Assembly (NCBI RefSeq): GCF_018255755.1
Contig: NZ_CP073766.1
Span: forward strand, 5,392,501-5,456,500
Direction of reading: 5' to 3'
Length of the DNA: 64,000 nucleotides
Origin: Chitinophaga sp. HK235
GTDB lineage: Bacteria; Bacteroidota; Bacteroidia; Chitinophagales; Chitinophagaceae
Shown here: positions 1 through 8,726 of the stretch, piece by piece
Layout: every line of letters begins with the position of its first letter
Numbering within the stretch: position 1 is the first letter of the stretch
The notes under the pieces: generated by a model
The model's database searches: none
Told to the model about the DNA's origin: nothing
What the model saw: only the letters and a program-made list of their open reading frames with translations
Made by a program: the position numbers and the translations under genes

Positions 1-114
1 AGCCCCGGTAGTGGCCTTGGACTGGCTATTGTTCAGCAGATCTGCCAACGTTATCACTGGCAGGTGTATTATACATTTGAAAACCAGCTGCATCAATTCT
101 GCATCGATTTCTAA
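1..114 (+). CDS. Sensor histidine kinase, C-terminal end (partial)
   Basis: The first 37 codons, in frame from base 1 to a TAA at 112-114, read SPGSGLGLAIVQQIC and onward. The GSGLGLAIV run is the G2 box of the HATPase_c ATP-binding lid in two-component sensor kinases. The remaining residues fit the last strand of that domain, so this is the 3' end of a kinase whose body lies left of the window. Which signal it senses cannot be told. No response regulator is visible downstream; the next gene is an outer-membrane protein 65 bases away. Confidence 0.75.
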   Translation, partial: SPGSGLGLAIVQQICQRYHWQVYYTFENQLHQFCIDF

Positions 115-179
115 ATTCCAAATTTCTTCCAAATTGATGGTCAACTTTGTGGCATCATTTATTTTCAACAGAATATATT

Positions 180-2606
180 ATGCCGAAGAGAATGACTAAT
201 TACCTGATACGGATAGCTGTGGCACTGATAACCTTTCCGGGCGTACTGTTCGCCCAGGATAAAAAAGTAGTAGTGTCCGGAATTATCAAAGAAGGAAAGA
301 ATAAAACCGTGTTGGCTTTTGTAAATGTGACTTTAAAACATGCGAAAGACAGTACCCTGGCGGCTGGCACCATTACAGGCGAAGATGGCCGCTTTTCTTT
401 GTCTGCCGTGGGGCGTGGCAATTATTTCCTGGAAACCACCTACCTGGGCTACGAAATGAAACAACTCCCGGTACAGGTGGGATCGCTCAGTACCTTTCTG
501 GACCTGGGTTCCATAGAACTGAAGGAAAACACCCGCACCCTTAATGAAGTGGAAGTGACAGCTCAACAAGCTGGTATTGACACTAAGATGGATAAAAAGA
601 CGTTTTCGCTGGAAAACAATATGAGCCAGCAAGGTGGTTCTGTATTGCAGGCGATGAAAAATCTGCCGGGCATCACTACCAGCCAGGATGGTAAAGTGCA
701 GCTGCGCGGCAGTGACCGGGTGACCATCCTCATCGATGGCAAACAAACAGCCCTCACCGGTTTCGGCAATCAGTCAGGCCTGGACAATATCCCGGCTTCC
801 GCTATCGAACGGATAGAGATTATCAACAACCCTTCCGCCAGATACGATGCTAACGGTAACGCCGGTATCATCAACATCATCTACAAGAAAAACAAACAGG
901 AAGGCTTTAACGGTAAAATAGGTCTCACCACCGGCCTGGGCGCATTGTGGCAGAAAGAAGAAAACCTGCCCGGCATAAGGCCTCAGTACCAGGCCACTCC
1001 TAAAATTAACCCTTCCCTATCGCTCAACTACCGGAAGAATAAGATCAATGCTTTCTTACAGGGCGACTGGTTATACATGAAGACCCTGAATAAAAACGAG
1101 TTTGCAGAACGTATATACGATAATGGTGACACCGTGCGGCAACAGGTAAAACGCAATCGCCGCACTTATGACGGCTCTGTAAAAACAGGCATCGATTGGA
1201 ATATCGATGATCGTAATACCCTCACTGTGTCCGGGCTATACAGCCGTGAGCGTGTGCTCGATGATGGTGATATCCCTTACTTCAACGGTAAATTAACTGA
1301 AAGAAGAAGGTTATGGCAATTTCATGAAGATGAGGTGAATTCTGCTTTCACAGCCATGGCGGATTATCAGCATAAATTCCGGCAGCCGGGTCACCTGCTG
1401 AACATCAATTTCAACTATACTTTCCACCGGGAAGATGAAAAATATTTTCTGACCGATAACCGGGCTACCTACATCGGGAAAGACACCTTTATGCTGATCG
1501 CCGATGAACACGTGGCTGATCTGAATGTAGACTACGTGCGGCCGTTGCGCCATGGCCGTTTGGAAAGTGGACTTAAGCTCCGCAGAAGGGTGATACCCAC
1601 CAATATGCGCTTCTTCCCCGGAAAGCAGTCTCCCCTCGATAAAGGTGCCGCCGGATGGGCAGATTATGCCGAAACCATTCCAGCTATTTATGGCAATTAT
1701 GTATATGAAAACAATCGTATTGAGGCCGAAGCCGGCATACGTATGGAGTATGTACGCCTGAACTACACCGTCAATCCCGATCACAATACCTATAAAAGTG
1801 ACGGCTACAACTATGTACAGCCTTTTCCTAATGTACGTCTGGCTTATAAGCTGAATGAGGCCAACAAAATCTCTTTCTTCTACAACAGAAGAGTAGACCG
1901 GCCGGATGAAGGTGATATCCGTATTTTCCCCAAATATGATGAACCGGAAATTCTGAAAGTGGGTAACCCTGCGCTGCGGCCGCAGTTCACCAATACGTTT
2001 GAACTGGGTTACAAAACCAGCTGGCGTACCGGTAGCTTCTATTCGGCGCTGTACCATCGTATCACCGATGGAACCATCACCCGTATCGGCACGCTGGCAC
2101 CGGGAAGTGATATTATCTACAATATCTACCAGAATGCAGGCCGTAGCTATAATTCCGGTATAGAGGCCGTACTGAATAAAGAGGTGACAGCCTGGTTTTC
2201 GTTGAATGCTAACGTGAACGTATATCGCAATATCATTGATGCCTTTACCGTGGAAAACAAATATCCGGTACCTACCTTCTATACTGCTGCCAAACAACAG
2301 CTGACTTCCGGCAATGCCAAACTGAATGGACTGTTTCATCTGCCGGCTAAAACAGAACTACAGGTAACCGGTATTTATCTGGCTAAGGATATCATTCCGC
2401 AGGGAGAAATCGGTTCCCGCTTCTCTGTGGACCTGGGAGCTAAGAAGCTGATCCAGCAAGGGAAAGGTGAACTGTTTGTGAATGCCAGTGATATCTTTAA
2501 TACGCTGCGTATCAAACGGCACGTGAGGGGAGATGGCTTTTCGGTAGTGAGTACAGACTATTACGAAACACAGGTTTTCCGACTGGGATATAGCTATAAA
2601 TTCTGA
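180..2606 (+). CDS. TonB-receptor-like outer-membrane beta-barrel protein
   Basis: An 808-residue outer-membrane protein. The ATG at 180 is preferred over an upstream ATG at 147 because it places a signal peptide (MPKRMTNYLIRIAVALI..., cleavage near LFA-Q) at the N-terminus. Residues about 30-110 look like a carboxypeptidase-regulatory-like beta domain. Residues about 150-240 are a plug-like domain (KNLPGITTSQDGKVQLRG, then ILIDGK and AGIINIIYK). The rest is the OMP_b-brl_3 type barrel, ending in an aromatic-rich strand with terminal Phe. Such proteins are related to SusC/TonB receptors but often occur without a SusD partner, and none is seen here. The substrate is unknown. The gene ends just before an insertion-element remnant that also offers a terminator-like hairpin. 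Confidence 0.85.
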   Translation: MPKRMTNYLIRIAVALITFPGVLFAQDKKVVVSGIIKEGKNKTVLAFVNVTLKHAKDSTLAAGTITGEDGRFSLSAVGRGNYFLETTYLGYEMKQLPVQVGSLSTFLDLGSIELKENTRTLNEVEVTAQQAGIDTKMDKKTFSLENNMSQQGGSVLQAMKNLPGITTSQDGKVQLRGSDRVTILIDGKQTALTGFGNQSGLDNIPASAIERIEIINNPSARYDANGNAGIINIIYKKNKQEGFNGKIGLTTGLGALWQKEENLPGIRPQYQATPKINPSLSLNYRKNKINAFLQGDWLYMKTLNKNEFAERIYDNGDTVRQQVKRNRRTYDGSVKTGIDWNIDDRNTLTVSGLYSRERVLDDGDIPYFNGKLTERRRLWQFHEDEVNSAFTAMADYQHKFRQPGHLLNINFNYTFHREDEKYFLTDNRATYIGKDTFMLIADEHVADLNVDYVRPLRHGRLESGLKLRRRVIPTNMRFFPGKQSPLDKGAAGWADYAETIPAIYGNYVYENNRIEAEAGIRMEYVRLNYTVNPDHNTYKSDGYNYVQPFPNVRLAYKLNEANKISFFYNRRVDRPDEGDIRIFPKYDEPEILKVGNPALRPQFTNTFELGYKTSWRTGSFYSALYHRITDGTITRIGTLAPGSDIIYNIYQNAGRSYNSGIEAVLNKEVTAWFSLNANVNVYRNIIDAFTVENKYPVPTFYTAAKQQLTSGNAKLNGLFHLPAKTELQVTGIYLAKDIIPQGEIGSRFSVDLGAKKLIQQGKGELFVNASDIFNTLRIKRHVRGDGFSVVSTDYYETQVFRLGYSYKF

Positions 2607-2610
2607 TGAC

Positions 2611-2815
2611 GAGGGTGTCTCAAAAGTAAATTTGAGGCACCCTTTTTCTTTTTCAGTTTTTGAGGATGCACATACGAAGTGCATAAATAAATCCAGTCAG
2701 GCTAAATCTATGGATTTGGTTTTGAGGTAAATAATGCATGGCAAGAGGAAAAAGTTTATCTGTAGTTTTTAAGGCCGTCCATCAAAATCAGATCTTGGTG
2801 TTAAGGTTATAAGTT
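2611..2815 (+). mobile_element. Truncated insertion-element left end (IS1182-like), copy A
   Basis: Bases 2611-2710 are identical to 5146-5245 (100 of 100 by eye). The repeat opens with a hairpin: GGGTGTCTCA pairs with TGAGGCACCC, followed by a T-rich tract, so it may also terminate the upstream gene. Right after the repeat, 2738-2812 encodes a 24-residue reading frame starting MARGKSLSVVFKAVHQNQ. The V-F-K-x3-Q-N-Q pattern resembles, from memory, the N-terminus of IS1182-family transposases. The frame stops at a TAA and no further transposase is visible, so this reads as the left end of a decayed element. The IS family is an inference. Confidence 0.5.
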
Positions 2816-2973
2816 TGTAGAAGTTCCTCTTGATCTTCCCGGGTTTCTTGTTTAGCCAAATTGTCAAGAGTCTTTACAGAACTGGCTGAGCTCCACTGGG
2901 GCGATTAACGGGCTTTCAATATTTTCCAATTGACAGCAAGAAATTTTATACCTTGCTAGTCACTGATCCGATC

Positions 2974-3822
2974 ATGAAAGTACACCGGCACATTCCAACC
3001 TATCCGCTCTCAGGCTTCATTCAGCACATTGTTTACGTTAGCGGATCATTATCAACACCTTACATCAAAGAGCTTCCGGAAGGCGGAATAAATCTCGTGA
3101 TCGAACTGAATGAAAATACCCTGAATACAGTTTATCCCGAAATAAACACCGGTTGCAAAAAAGAGGTTAAGAATGCCTGGATCTCGGGGATGCAGAAACA
3201 GGCGATCCTTTACAAAAACAATCCCAATTCTACTATCATCAGTATCCGTTTTACGGTGGGTGGCTTTTTTTCGCTTACGAAGATACCTATTACCGTATTG
3301 GACAATGCGGGTGTTGAGGCCGAAGCTGTTTTTGGGAGTTCCTTCATGCGATTGTATGAAAAACTACTCAATGCCACCGCCCTGGCAGACAGGTTCGCAT
3401 TGATCGAAAACTACTTTTTACAATATTCGGTTGAAGAGAACATGGGATACCATATCGTGAGATTTATAAACCAGCATATCGACAAACCCATCGACTGGTT
3501 AATACAGAAATCCGGCTATTCTCAAAAGCACGTCATTCACCTGCTTAAAACATATACGGGCTTTTCACCAAAATACCTGCAAAGAGTTCATCGGCTACAG
3601 CAGGTGATTACTGAAATCCAAAAAAATAAGACCCATATCGACTGGTTCTCCATCATCCACCGGTACGGTTATTTTGACCAGGCCCATCTCATAAAAGATT
3701 TTGCCTATTTTACAGGGTTAAAGCCAATGGAGTATCTGAGATCTCAATTAGTCTTGGATGAAAATGAGCTGGTGCCTGAAATGATCCTGCAATTTCCCAA
3801 TGATAATCCGGATGCAAAGTAA
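2974..3822 (+). CDS. AraC-family transcriptional regulator
   Basis: A 282-residue regulator. The ATG at 2974 is chosen; a TTG at 2953 would add seven residues of no family character. The N-terminal ~150 residues form a ligand-sensing-type region of the kind that precedes AraC helices in Bacteroidota (HIPTYPLSGFIQHIVYVSG). Residues about 175-265 hold the two helix-turn-helix units of AraC proteins, including SGYSQKHVIHLLKTYTGFSPK and YFDQAHLIKDFAYFTGLKP. It lies 98 bases upstream of an epoxide-hydrolase gene on the same strand and is its likely regulator. Both genes sit between two identical insertion-element fragments, suggesting the pair moved together. Confidence 0.85.
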   Translation: MKVHRHIPTYPLSGFIQHIVYVSGSLSTPYIKELPEGGINLVIELNENTLNTVYPEINTGCKKEVKNAWISGMQKQAILYKNNPNSTIISIRFTVGGFFSLTKIPITVLDNAGVEAEAVFGSSFMRLYEKLLNATALADRFALIENYFLQYSVEENMGYHIVRFINQHIDKPIDWLIQKSGYSQKHVIHLLKTYTGFSPKYLQRVHRLQQVITEIQKNKTHIDWFSIIHRYGYFDQAHLIKDFAYFTGLKPMEYLRSQLVLDENELVPEMILQFPNDNPDAK

Positions 3823-3920
3823 ACCTCGACTTACTGACAAGTATCCCTGGTAAATTTTTTACAATGACAGGAGGAGCCTGCTGACTATTTTTGTACCGAA
3901 CAAAATAAATACAACAGTTT

Positions 3921-5039
3921 ATGAACCCTTTTAGCATTAATGTACCGCAAGAGACACTTAACGATCTATCAGCAAGACTAAAACAAACTAGGTGGACGGA
4001 TGAACCTGAAAATGCCGGGTGGAATTATGGCACCAATCCGGGGTATTTGCGGGAACTGGTGCACTATTGGCAGACAGAGTACGATTGGAGAACCCACGAA
4101 GCAGAGATCAACCAGTTTCCCCAATACAAGACCGAAATAGACGGCATTGCCATTCATTTCATTTATGTAAAAGGCCAGGGAAAAAATACCTCGCCGCTGA
4201 TCCTGAGCCATGGATGGCCAGACTCGTTCTATCGCTTTCTCCCGATTATTCCAATGCTGACCGATCCAACTGAAGGCGGGCGTTCTTATGACCTCGTGAT
4301 CCCTTCCATACCCGGGTTTGGATTCTCCCAACAAACGGCCCTGAATAGCGATAGGACGGCAGCCCTGTTCAACAAACTCATGACAGAAGTACTGGGATAT
4401 TCCACCTACTTTGCCGCAGGCGGTGATATGGGTACTTTGATCACGAAGTCGCTGGCAGTGCAGTTCCCAGGCAATGTAAAGGCTATTCATTTAACGGATG
4501 TAGGTTATCCCAACGGCAGTGAGGACTGGGGAACGATGACACCCGCCGAACAGGCGTTTGGGCAACAAATACAACATTGGTTCTTTACGGAAGGCGCGTT
4601 TAATATGATCCAGTCAACTAAGCCACAAACCCTGGGTTATGGGCTCAACGACAGCCCCGTGGGACTGGCCTCCTGGATCATCGAAAAATTCCATGCCTGG
4701 AGTGACAATGACGGAAATCTCGAAAATTGCCTTAGCATGGACACACTGATCACAAACATTATGATCTACTGGATAAGCCAATCCATTAATTCATCCATCA
4801 GAACATATGCCGAGAATGCTCGCGCCGGTTATATGGGGGGGCTGCAATCCTCCCAACGGGTAGAGGTACCAACGGGGGTGTCGCTGTTTCCCAAGGAAGC
4901 CCAATTCCCTAAAGAATGGGCGGAAAGGATGGCCAATGTTGTAAGCTTCAATATACTGGGCAAAGGAGGTCATTTTGCAGCGATGGAACAGCCTGAGATC
5001 TATTCCAGGGAGCTTGCCGGATTCTTTGGGAAAATGTGA
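3921..5039 (+). CDS. Epoxide hydrolase (EHN domain, alpha/beta hydrolase)
   Basis: A 372-residue alpha/beta hydrolase of the epoxide-hydrolase family. Residues 1-105 are the EHN N-terminal domain (FSINVPQETLNDLSARLKQTRW). The oxyanion motif is HGWPDS at about 97-102, the predicted nucleophile is Asp169 in the elbow GGDMG, and the catalytic His is about residue 351 in KGGHFAAMEQPE. Length fits the family (about 370-400). It probably hydrolyses small epoxides or related ring-containing compounds in the cytoplasm, as no signal peptide is seen. It follows an AraC regulator and is bounded downstream by element copy B. Substrate cannot be read from the sequence. Confidence 0.88.
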   Translation: MNPFSINVPQETLNDLSARLKQTRWTDEPENAGWNYGTNPGYLRELVHYWQTEYDWRTHEAEINQFPQYKTEIDGIAIHFIYVKGQGKNTSPLILSHGWPDSFYRFLPIIPMLTDPTEGGRSYDLVIPSIPGFGFSQQTALNSDRTAALFNKLMTEVLGYSTYFAAGGDMGTLITKSLAVQFPGNVKAIHLTDVGYPNGSEDWGTMTPAEQAFGQQIQHWFFTEGAFNMIQSTKPQTLGYGLNDSPVGLASWIIEKFHAWSDNDGNLENCLSMDTLITNIMIYWISQSINSSIRTYAENARAGYMGGLQSSQRVEVPTGVSLFPKEAQFPKEWAERMANVVSFNILGKGGHFAAMEQPEIYSRELAGFFGKM

Positions 5040-5145
5040 TCGCATTTCTGCGCTGAGCCTGTTTCTCCGACTGGCATAAGTGTTATCACCGACTGTCAAA
5101 GATAACACCGCCGGCGGGCCGAATCTCCGCAAGTCTTCATTACTG

Positions 5146-5277
5146 GAGGGTGTCTCAAAAGTAAATTTGAGGCACCCTTTTTCTTTTTCAGTTTTTGAGG
5201 ATGCACATACGAAGTGCATAAATAAATCCAGTCAGGCTAAATCTAAGGGTCCCAGAATTACTTCTGAGACGGCCCCG
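5146..5277 (+). mobile_element. MITE-like deletion derivative of the same element, copy B
   Basis: The first 100 bases repeat copy A exactly. They are followed by about 30 bases ending in a right terminus that, reverse-complemented, reads GGCCGTCTCAGAAGTAATT, matching the left terminus GGTGTCTCAAAAGTAAATT imperfectly. Both termini sit about 130 bp apart with no coding capacity, which is the form of a miniature inverted-repeat element derived from a larger insertion sequence. No clear target-site duplication is seen. It lies 39 bases upstream of tRNA-Gly. Confidence 0.5.
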
Positions 5278-5315
5278 TTTTTATGGGTATTTTTTTTATC
5301 TTTAGAGAGATACCT

Positions 5316-5388
5316 GCGGAAGTAGCTCACCTGGTAGAGCGACAGCTTCCCAAGCTGTAGGTAGCGGGTTCGAGTCCCGTCTTCCGCT
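5316..5388 (+). tRNA. tRNA-Gly (CCC)
   Basis: A complete 73-nt cloverleaf. The acceptor arms GCGGAAG and CTTCCGC pair over 7 bp; the D-arm is GCTC/GAGC; the anticodon stem ACAGC/GCTGT carries loop TTCCCAA, giving anticodon CCC; the T-arm is GCGGG/CCCGT with loop TTCGAGT. The discriminator is T and no CCA is encoded, in contrast to the tRNA-Tyr unit near 19.2 kb. Confidence 0.95.
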
Positions 5389-5409
5389 CTGATAGAGCGC
5401 CTGAACCAA

Positions 5410-6204
5410 TCAACTGTGCTTTGGTTTCATGGTATCTCCTGCATTCACAGTATATATTAGATCCGGATAAACGAAATTCAGATTTCGGTTCTCTTCCCCT
5501 CTCAGCTTGTAAAACGCTGTTTCCTGTTCCTTATTCGCTAATTCCAATAATTTCCCATTGGCAAAACGAGGTAAATCATCCTCAAATTGAATATATGTTT
5601 TTGATGTCCGGAATGTAATGCCTAGCCATTTATTGTCTGGTACCAATGGTTTTGGAGCAGCATCCAGGACAATTTTATGCAGGAACTTTGTGTTGGTGGA
5701 TAATGAAAACAGTATGACCGAATTATGTGTTAATGAATACTCCTGCTCTTCTTCGCTTACTTTATCTTTTATCTTTAGTTTCCTAATGTGCTGCGCTGAA
5801 AGTTCTTCCGGGTTTTCATAACAGGAAAAAAGTCCTATGTATGAATCATTATCCAAATCCAGATTTTGGTCTGAATGATAATTCATTTTGGAATAACTGG
5901 CATCATAGACTTCTATTAAGGCATTATTAAAATGCAGCGCAGGTATGTCTTCCAGATTACTCTTTCTAACAGAATCATTGATGCACTCAACAAGCATGTT
6001 ATGAATGGCAGAAAAATCATGGGCGGGTATATTGTATCTTGTAGTAGTTCTCACTATCGGGATACGATTGCCGTCCATCTTTACCAGGTGATTGCCGATT
6101 CTGCCTTTAGCAACAGGTGCAAAGTCTGTTGCGCTCAGTAATTCATTGAATAAATTGGTTTCTAAATCAAGCGTAATTTTGTTAAACTCAGAACTGATCA
6201 TCAT
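5410..6204 (-). CDS. AlkB-like 2-oxoglutarate/Fe(II) oxygenase-like protein (short paralogue)
   Basis: A 264-residue cytoplasmic protein. The pattern of the AlkB/2OG-Fe(II) fold is visible: HSD at residues 110-112 (iron ligands His and Asp), then NSVILFSLSTN, a second His at 176 (FLHKI), and Arg199 in LGITFRTS, placed where these enzymes bind 2-oxoglutarate. The same spacing and motifs (HSD, NSV..LSTN, H-x-I, LG..R.S) recur in the gene immediately upstream, and both end in a similar tail (VNAGD..KP / MNSGD..KP). The two are therefore diverged tandem paralogues, 20 bases apart and probably co-transcribed. Substrate is unknown; nucleic-acid repair, RNA modification or natural-product hydroxylation are all possible. 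Confidence 0.6.
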   Translation of the reverse strand: MMISSEFNKITLDLETNLFNELLSATDFAPVAKGRIGNHLVKMDGNRIPIVRTTTRYNIPAHDFSAIHNMLVECINDSVRKSNLEDIPALHFNNALIEVYDASYSKMNYHSDQNLDLDNDSYIGLFSCYENPEELSAQHIRKLKIKDKVSEEEQEYSLTHNSVILFSLSTNTKFLHKIVLDAAPKPLVPDNKWLGITFRTSKTYIQFEDDLPRFANGKLLELANKEQETAFYKLRGEENRNLNFVYPDLIYTVNAGDTMKPKHS

Positions 6205-6224
6205 CTCTTTGCCACGGGTTTACG

Positions 6225-7457
6225 TTAAAATATTGGTTTTTCATAGTCACCTGAATTCATGCTGAAATGAATTTTTCCGTATTTGATAACCTGCTCTGAT
6301 TTGTTTTCTTCTTTGTAAAAACTTCTTAAATCCTCCTGTGTTTCCGGAGTCATTTTCTCCAGTTTAATGAAGTTGTTATTTTCTCTGATGTAAGTTTGAT
6401 TATTCACATGCTGAGCTTCCAGATTGGAACAACGAACTACATAGCCCAATCTTGTTGGAATGCTGTCAGCATTCAGCATAGATGGTCTGATTTCATGTGT
6501 GTATAATCTATTGGTAGAAAGTGGAATCATGAATACAGAATTAGGATATAAAGTAACACTGAATTCTTTTTCCAATGAATCATCATTAACGGTGCTTTTT
6601 AATTTGAAGTGAAGCTTTGTTAAACCACTCACTTCTTTATAACACCTGTCATATCTGTCTGTGGAGGATGGTTTCAGATGCTTGATGTCAACGTTGTCAT
6701 AAAAAGTACAAAAGACAATAAGCCCATCCTGTGGCATATCCTTGGTTTTGTCAGAATGTGCTTTAATTCTTGATTTCACTTCCTTATCAGTGCCTTCTGT
6801 TCTCATTCTGTTTTCATATATCTGTGCCAATACATGATTCAGGTCCGTTTTATACTCAAAAACATATTTGACAGCCTCATTCAACGAATCGATGATTTTG
6901 TGATCAGTGGCGCGGAAATTATCAGTAGGACCGGTTAAGTTACTTGAACATCTCAAAAGGCGATAGTGCAGAACCTCGCTCCCATCTTCATTTTCGGCTT
7001 TCGTTACTTTAGTTAGGTATATTCCTTTCCTGAATGCTTTGGATGGTTTGTTTGACTCCGTTAATTCCTGAAATTCATGCTCTGATTTGATCTTATCAAA
7101 GTAATCGTTATCAGTAAATAGTTTTCTAAAATATACACCCGCATTACTAACGACAATAGGAACTTCGCCAAGTGTTATAATGTGAATATTGTTTTTATTA
7201 TAATTTTCGTAATTGCAGGAGAGTTCTTTTATAATGTATAAAGGTCCAAACTCATCTTTGATGCTGGTGATATCGCCGCATACGTAGATTCTTTTATCGC
7301 TTGGGTTAGCCTGAATTTCAGCGAAACTGTTTATTACCTTCCCACAAAACTTATTGATTAAGTCCTGCGTTTCTGAATTTATGGTTCCATCTTCTTGTAA
7401 AACAACAAGCACATTTCTTTCCTTAGAGATTTTATTCTCAATTTTTGATGTATTCAT
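6225..7457 (-). CDS. AlkB-like 2-oxoglutarate/Fe(II) oxygenase-like protein (long paralogue)
   Basis: A 410-residue protein, first gene of a two-gene minus-strand unit. The C-terminal half has HSD at 234-236 in RIKAHSDKTKDMP, a second His at 321 (YTHEI) and Arg342 (LGYVVRCS), in the order expected for an AlkB-like 2OG-Fe(II) oxygenase. The first ~190 residues (VLVVLQEDGTINSETQDL, IYVCGDI) have no counterpart in the short paralogue and are not recognised. The DNA is noticeably more AT-rich than the recDCB operon nearby, which may mean later acquisition. The HSD region reads better as AlkB-like than does the partner's. Function is inferred from motif order only. Confidence 0.6.
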   Translation of the reverse strand: MNTSKIENKISKERNVLVVLQEDGTINSETQDLINKFCGKVINSFAEIQANPSDKRIYVCGDITSIKDEFGPLYIIKELSCNYENYNKNNIHIITLGEVPIVVSNAGVYFRKLFTDNDYFDKIKSEHEFQELTESNKPSKAFRKGIYLTKVTKAENEDGSEVLHYRLLRCSSNLTGPTDNFRATDHKIIDSLNEAVKYVFEYKTDLNHVLAQIYENRMRTEGTDKEVKSRIKAHSDKTKDMPQDGLIVFCTFYDNVDIKHLKPSSTDRYDRCYKEVSGLTKLHFKLKSTVNDDSLEKEFSVTLYPNSVFMIPLSTNRLYTHEIRPSMLNADSIPTRLGYVVRCSNLEAQHVNNQTYIRENNNFIKLEKMTPETQEDLRSFYKEENKSEQVIKYGKIHFSMNSGDYEKPIF

Positions 7458-7523
7458 AGGTATAAAGTGTATTTAAATTTTCACATGATATGCTAACGCA
7501 TCAGACCCTTTATGGATAGGGAC

Positions 7524-8288
7524 TTACAATCTCCTGAAGGATGTTCTTTCCAGCTTTGTTGTTGCCGATATCTTTAATAAAAGCTGTTTCAGTTTATCTG
7601 CGACCATAGGAAAGTGCCAGCATTCAATAAACATCATCTTGTTATTGTACCATATTTGCAATGAAAGCCTCTTGTCATCAAATACCTCTTGTTCCCAGGC
7701 TTTTAAGTGGTCCAGTTCAGATATGCTGAGAAGATACAACAGCTGCTGATAGGTAGAATCTGGTAAAATATCTGTATAACTCCCATCCTTTATGACATAC
7801 ATCGAGCCTCTGAATTTCACTTGTTTCTTTTGATCTATCTGTATTTCCATCGCGGGGCTAGACGAATAGGAAGAGGTGGATTTAAAAATAAGGCTATCAA
7901 AATGAAGGTCCTTTTTAACTGTCAGCGCCTGATCTTTGTAATAGAGTATAGGCTGTCCTCTTAACTTTTTATTAGCCAAATCGTTAATGGGAATAAGAAT
8001 CAGGCTGTCCCTGGTGAGCCGCTTGATCAGGAAATCCGCATTACCTCTGATGCGATTCCGTTCGCCAAAATATTCAGCATTATTAAATCTGATTGTATCG
8101 CCAGATAGCACATAAGTTCCATGCTGAGGCCACTGGCTATAAAAATCCATCGAATATCTTTTCTGATCGAAATTCAAATAGGCCAGCTCCGGCCCTACCC
8201 ATGCTTTACGAAGAAGTGTTGTATCTGACTGCGCATGCAGGGAGAGGGCAAAAAGAAGTAGGGCAAAGGTCAGGGATAGTATCCTCAT
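7524..8288 (-). CDS. Secreted protein of unknown function
   Basis: A 254-residue protein with a clear signal peptide (MRILSLTFALLLFALSLHAQ, cleavage after HA). The mature part has two pieces. Residues about 25-110 resemble a small lipocalin-like 'value/threshold' domain (GTYVLSGDTIRFNNAEYFGE). Residues about 125-240 carry a region (SYTDILPDSTYQQLLYLL and LSLQIWYNN) similar to the DUF6438-type segment of Bacteroidota lipoproteins. There is no lipobox. It is separated by 66 bases from the AlkB-like pair downstream and may be transcribed with it. Role not known. Confidence 0.6.
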   Translation of the reverse strand: MRILSLTFALLLFALSLHAQSDTTLLRKAWVGPELAYLNFDQKRYSMDFYSQWPQHGTYVLSGDTIRFNNAEYFGERNRIRGNADFLIKRLTRDSLILIPINDLANKKLRGQPILYYKDQALTVKKDLHFDSLIFKSTSSYSSSPAMEIQIDQKKQVKFRGSMYVIKDGSYTDILPDSTYQQLLYLLSISELDHLKAWEQEVFDDKRLSLQIWYNNKMMFIECWHFPMVADKLKQLLLKISATTKLERTSFRRL

Positions 8289-8330
8289 ATAGGTTACATT
8301 TATGGTAATTTAAGAAAAAGGAGCAATACC

Positions 8331-8726
8331 ATGTCATCGAGAATTGTAAAGCAGGTAATTATAATGCGGAAAGACCTGAATATGAGAAAAGGTAAAATGA
8401 TTGCGCAGGGTGCCCATGCTTCCATCGCGTTTCTTACCCGTCATGCTACCATAGAGGGAAATACATTGCAAACGAATATCCGTAATCCGGAAGAAGTACA
8501 GGAATGGATGACCAAAGGATTTACCAAGATATGCTTGTCTGTGGATTCTGAAGAAGAGCTGGACCGTGTATACCAGCAGGCCCTGGAAGACGGGCTGAAT
8601 GCCACGCTGATAACGGATTCCGGACTCACAGAATTCGGAGGGGTACCTACCAAAACCTGCTGCGCCATTGGACCTAATCTGAATACAGATATTGATAAAA
8701 TCACGAAAGACCTGAAGCTGCTTTAA
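8331..8726 (+). CDS. Peptidyl-tRNA hydrolase, Pth2 family
   Basis: A 131-residue protein with the Pth2 signature near the N-terminus: VKQVIIMRKDLNMRKGKMIAQGAHAS, in which RKDL..GK..AQ.AHA is diagnostic, and the C-terminal GLTEFGGVPTKTCCAIGP. Pth2 releases tRNA from peptidyl-tRNA that has dropped off the ribosome. It is the archaeal/eukaryotic-type enzyme and is unrelated in fold to the usual bacterial Pth1; bacteria that have it normally also carry Pth1. Length matches the family (about 115-135). Its stop codon overlaps the end of convergent recB by 4 bases, so the two share no terminator. Confidence 0.88.
   Translation: MSSRIVKQVIIMRKDLNMRKGKMIAQGAHASIAFLTRHATIEGNTLQTNIRNPEEVQEWMTKGFTKICLSVDSEEELDRVYQQALEDGLNATLITDSGLTEFGGVPTKTCCAIGPNLNTDIDKITKDLKLL

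Noticed and set aside
11..199. 62-codon frame at the start of the window
   Set aside because: It runs in a different frame from the histidine-kinase end and overlaps the start of the outer-membrane gene.
1311..2339. 342-codon minus-strand open frame opposite the outer-membrane protein gene
   Set aside because: It is antisense to a gene with clear barrel and plug motifs, and its translation has no family features. Similar long antisense frames opposite the recDCB, M13, GH92 and adhesin genes were left out for the same reason.
5316..5409. tRNA-Gly as an integration site for the AlkB-like pair
   Set aside because: No second copy of the tRNA 3' end was seen downstream in the window and there is no integrase, so there is no att evidence.
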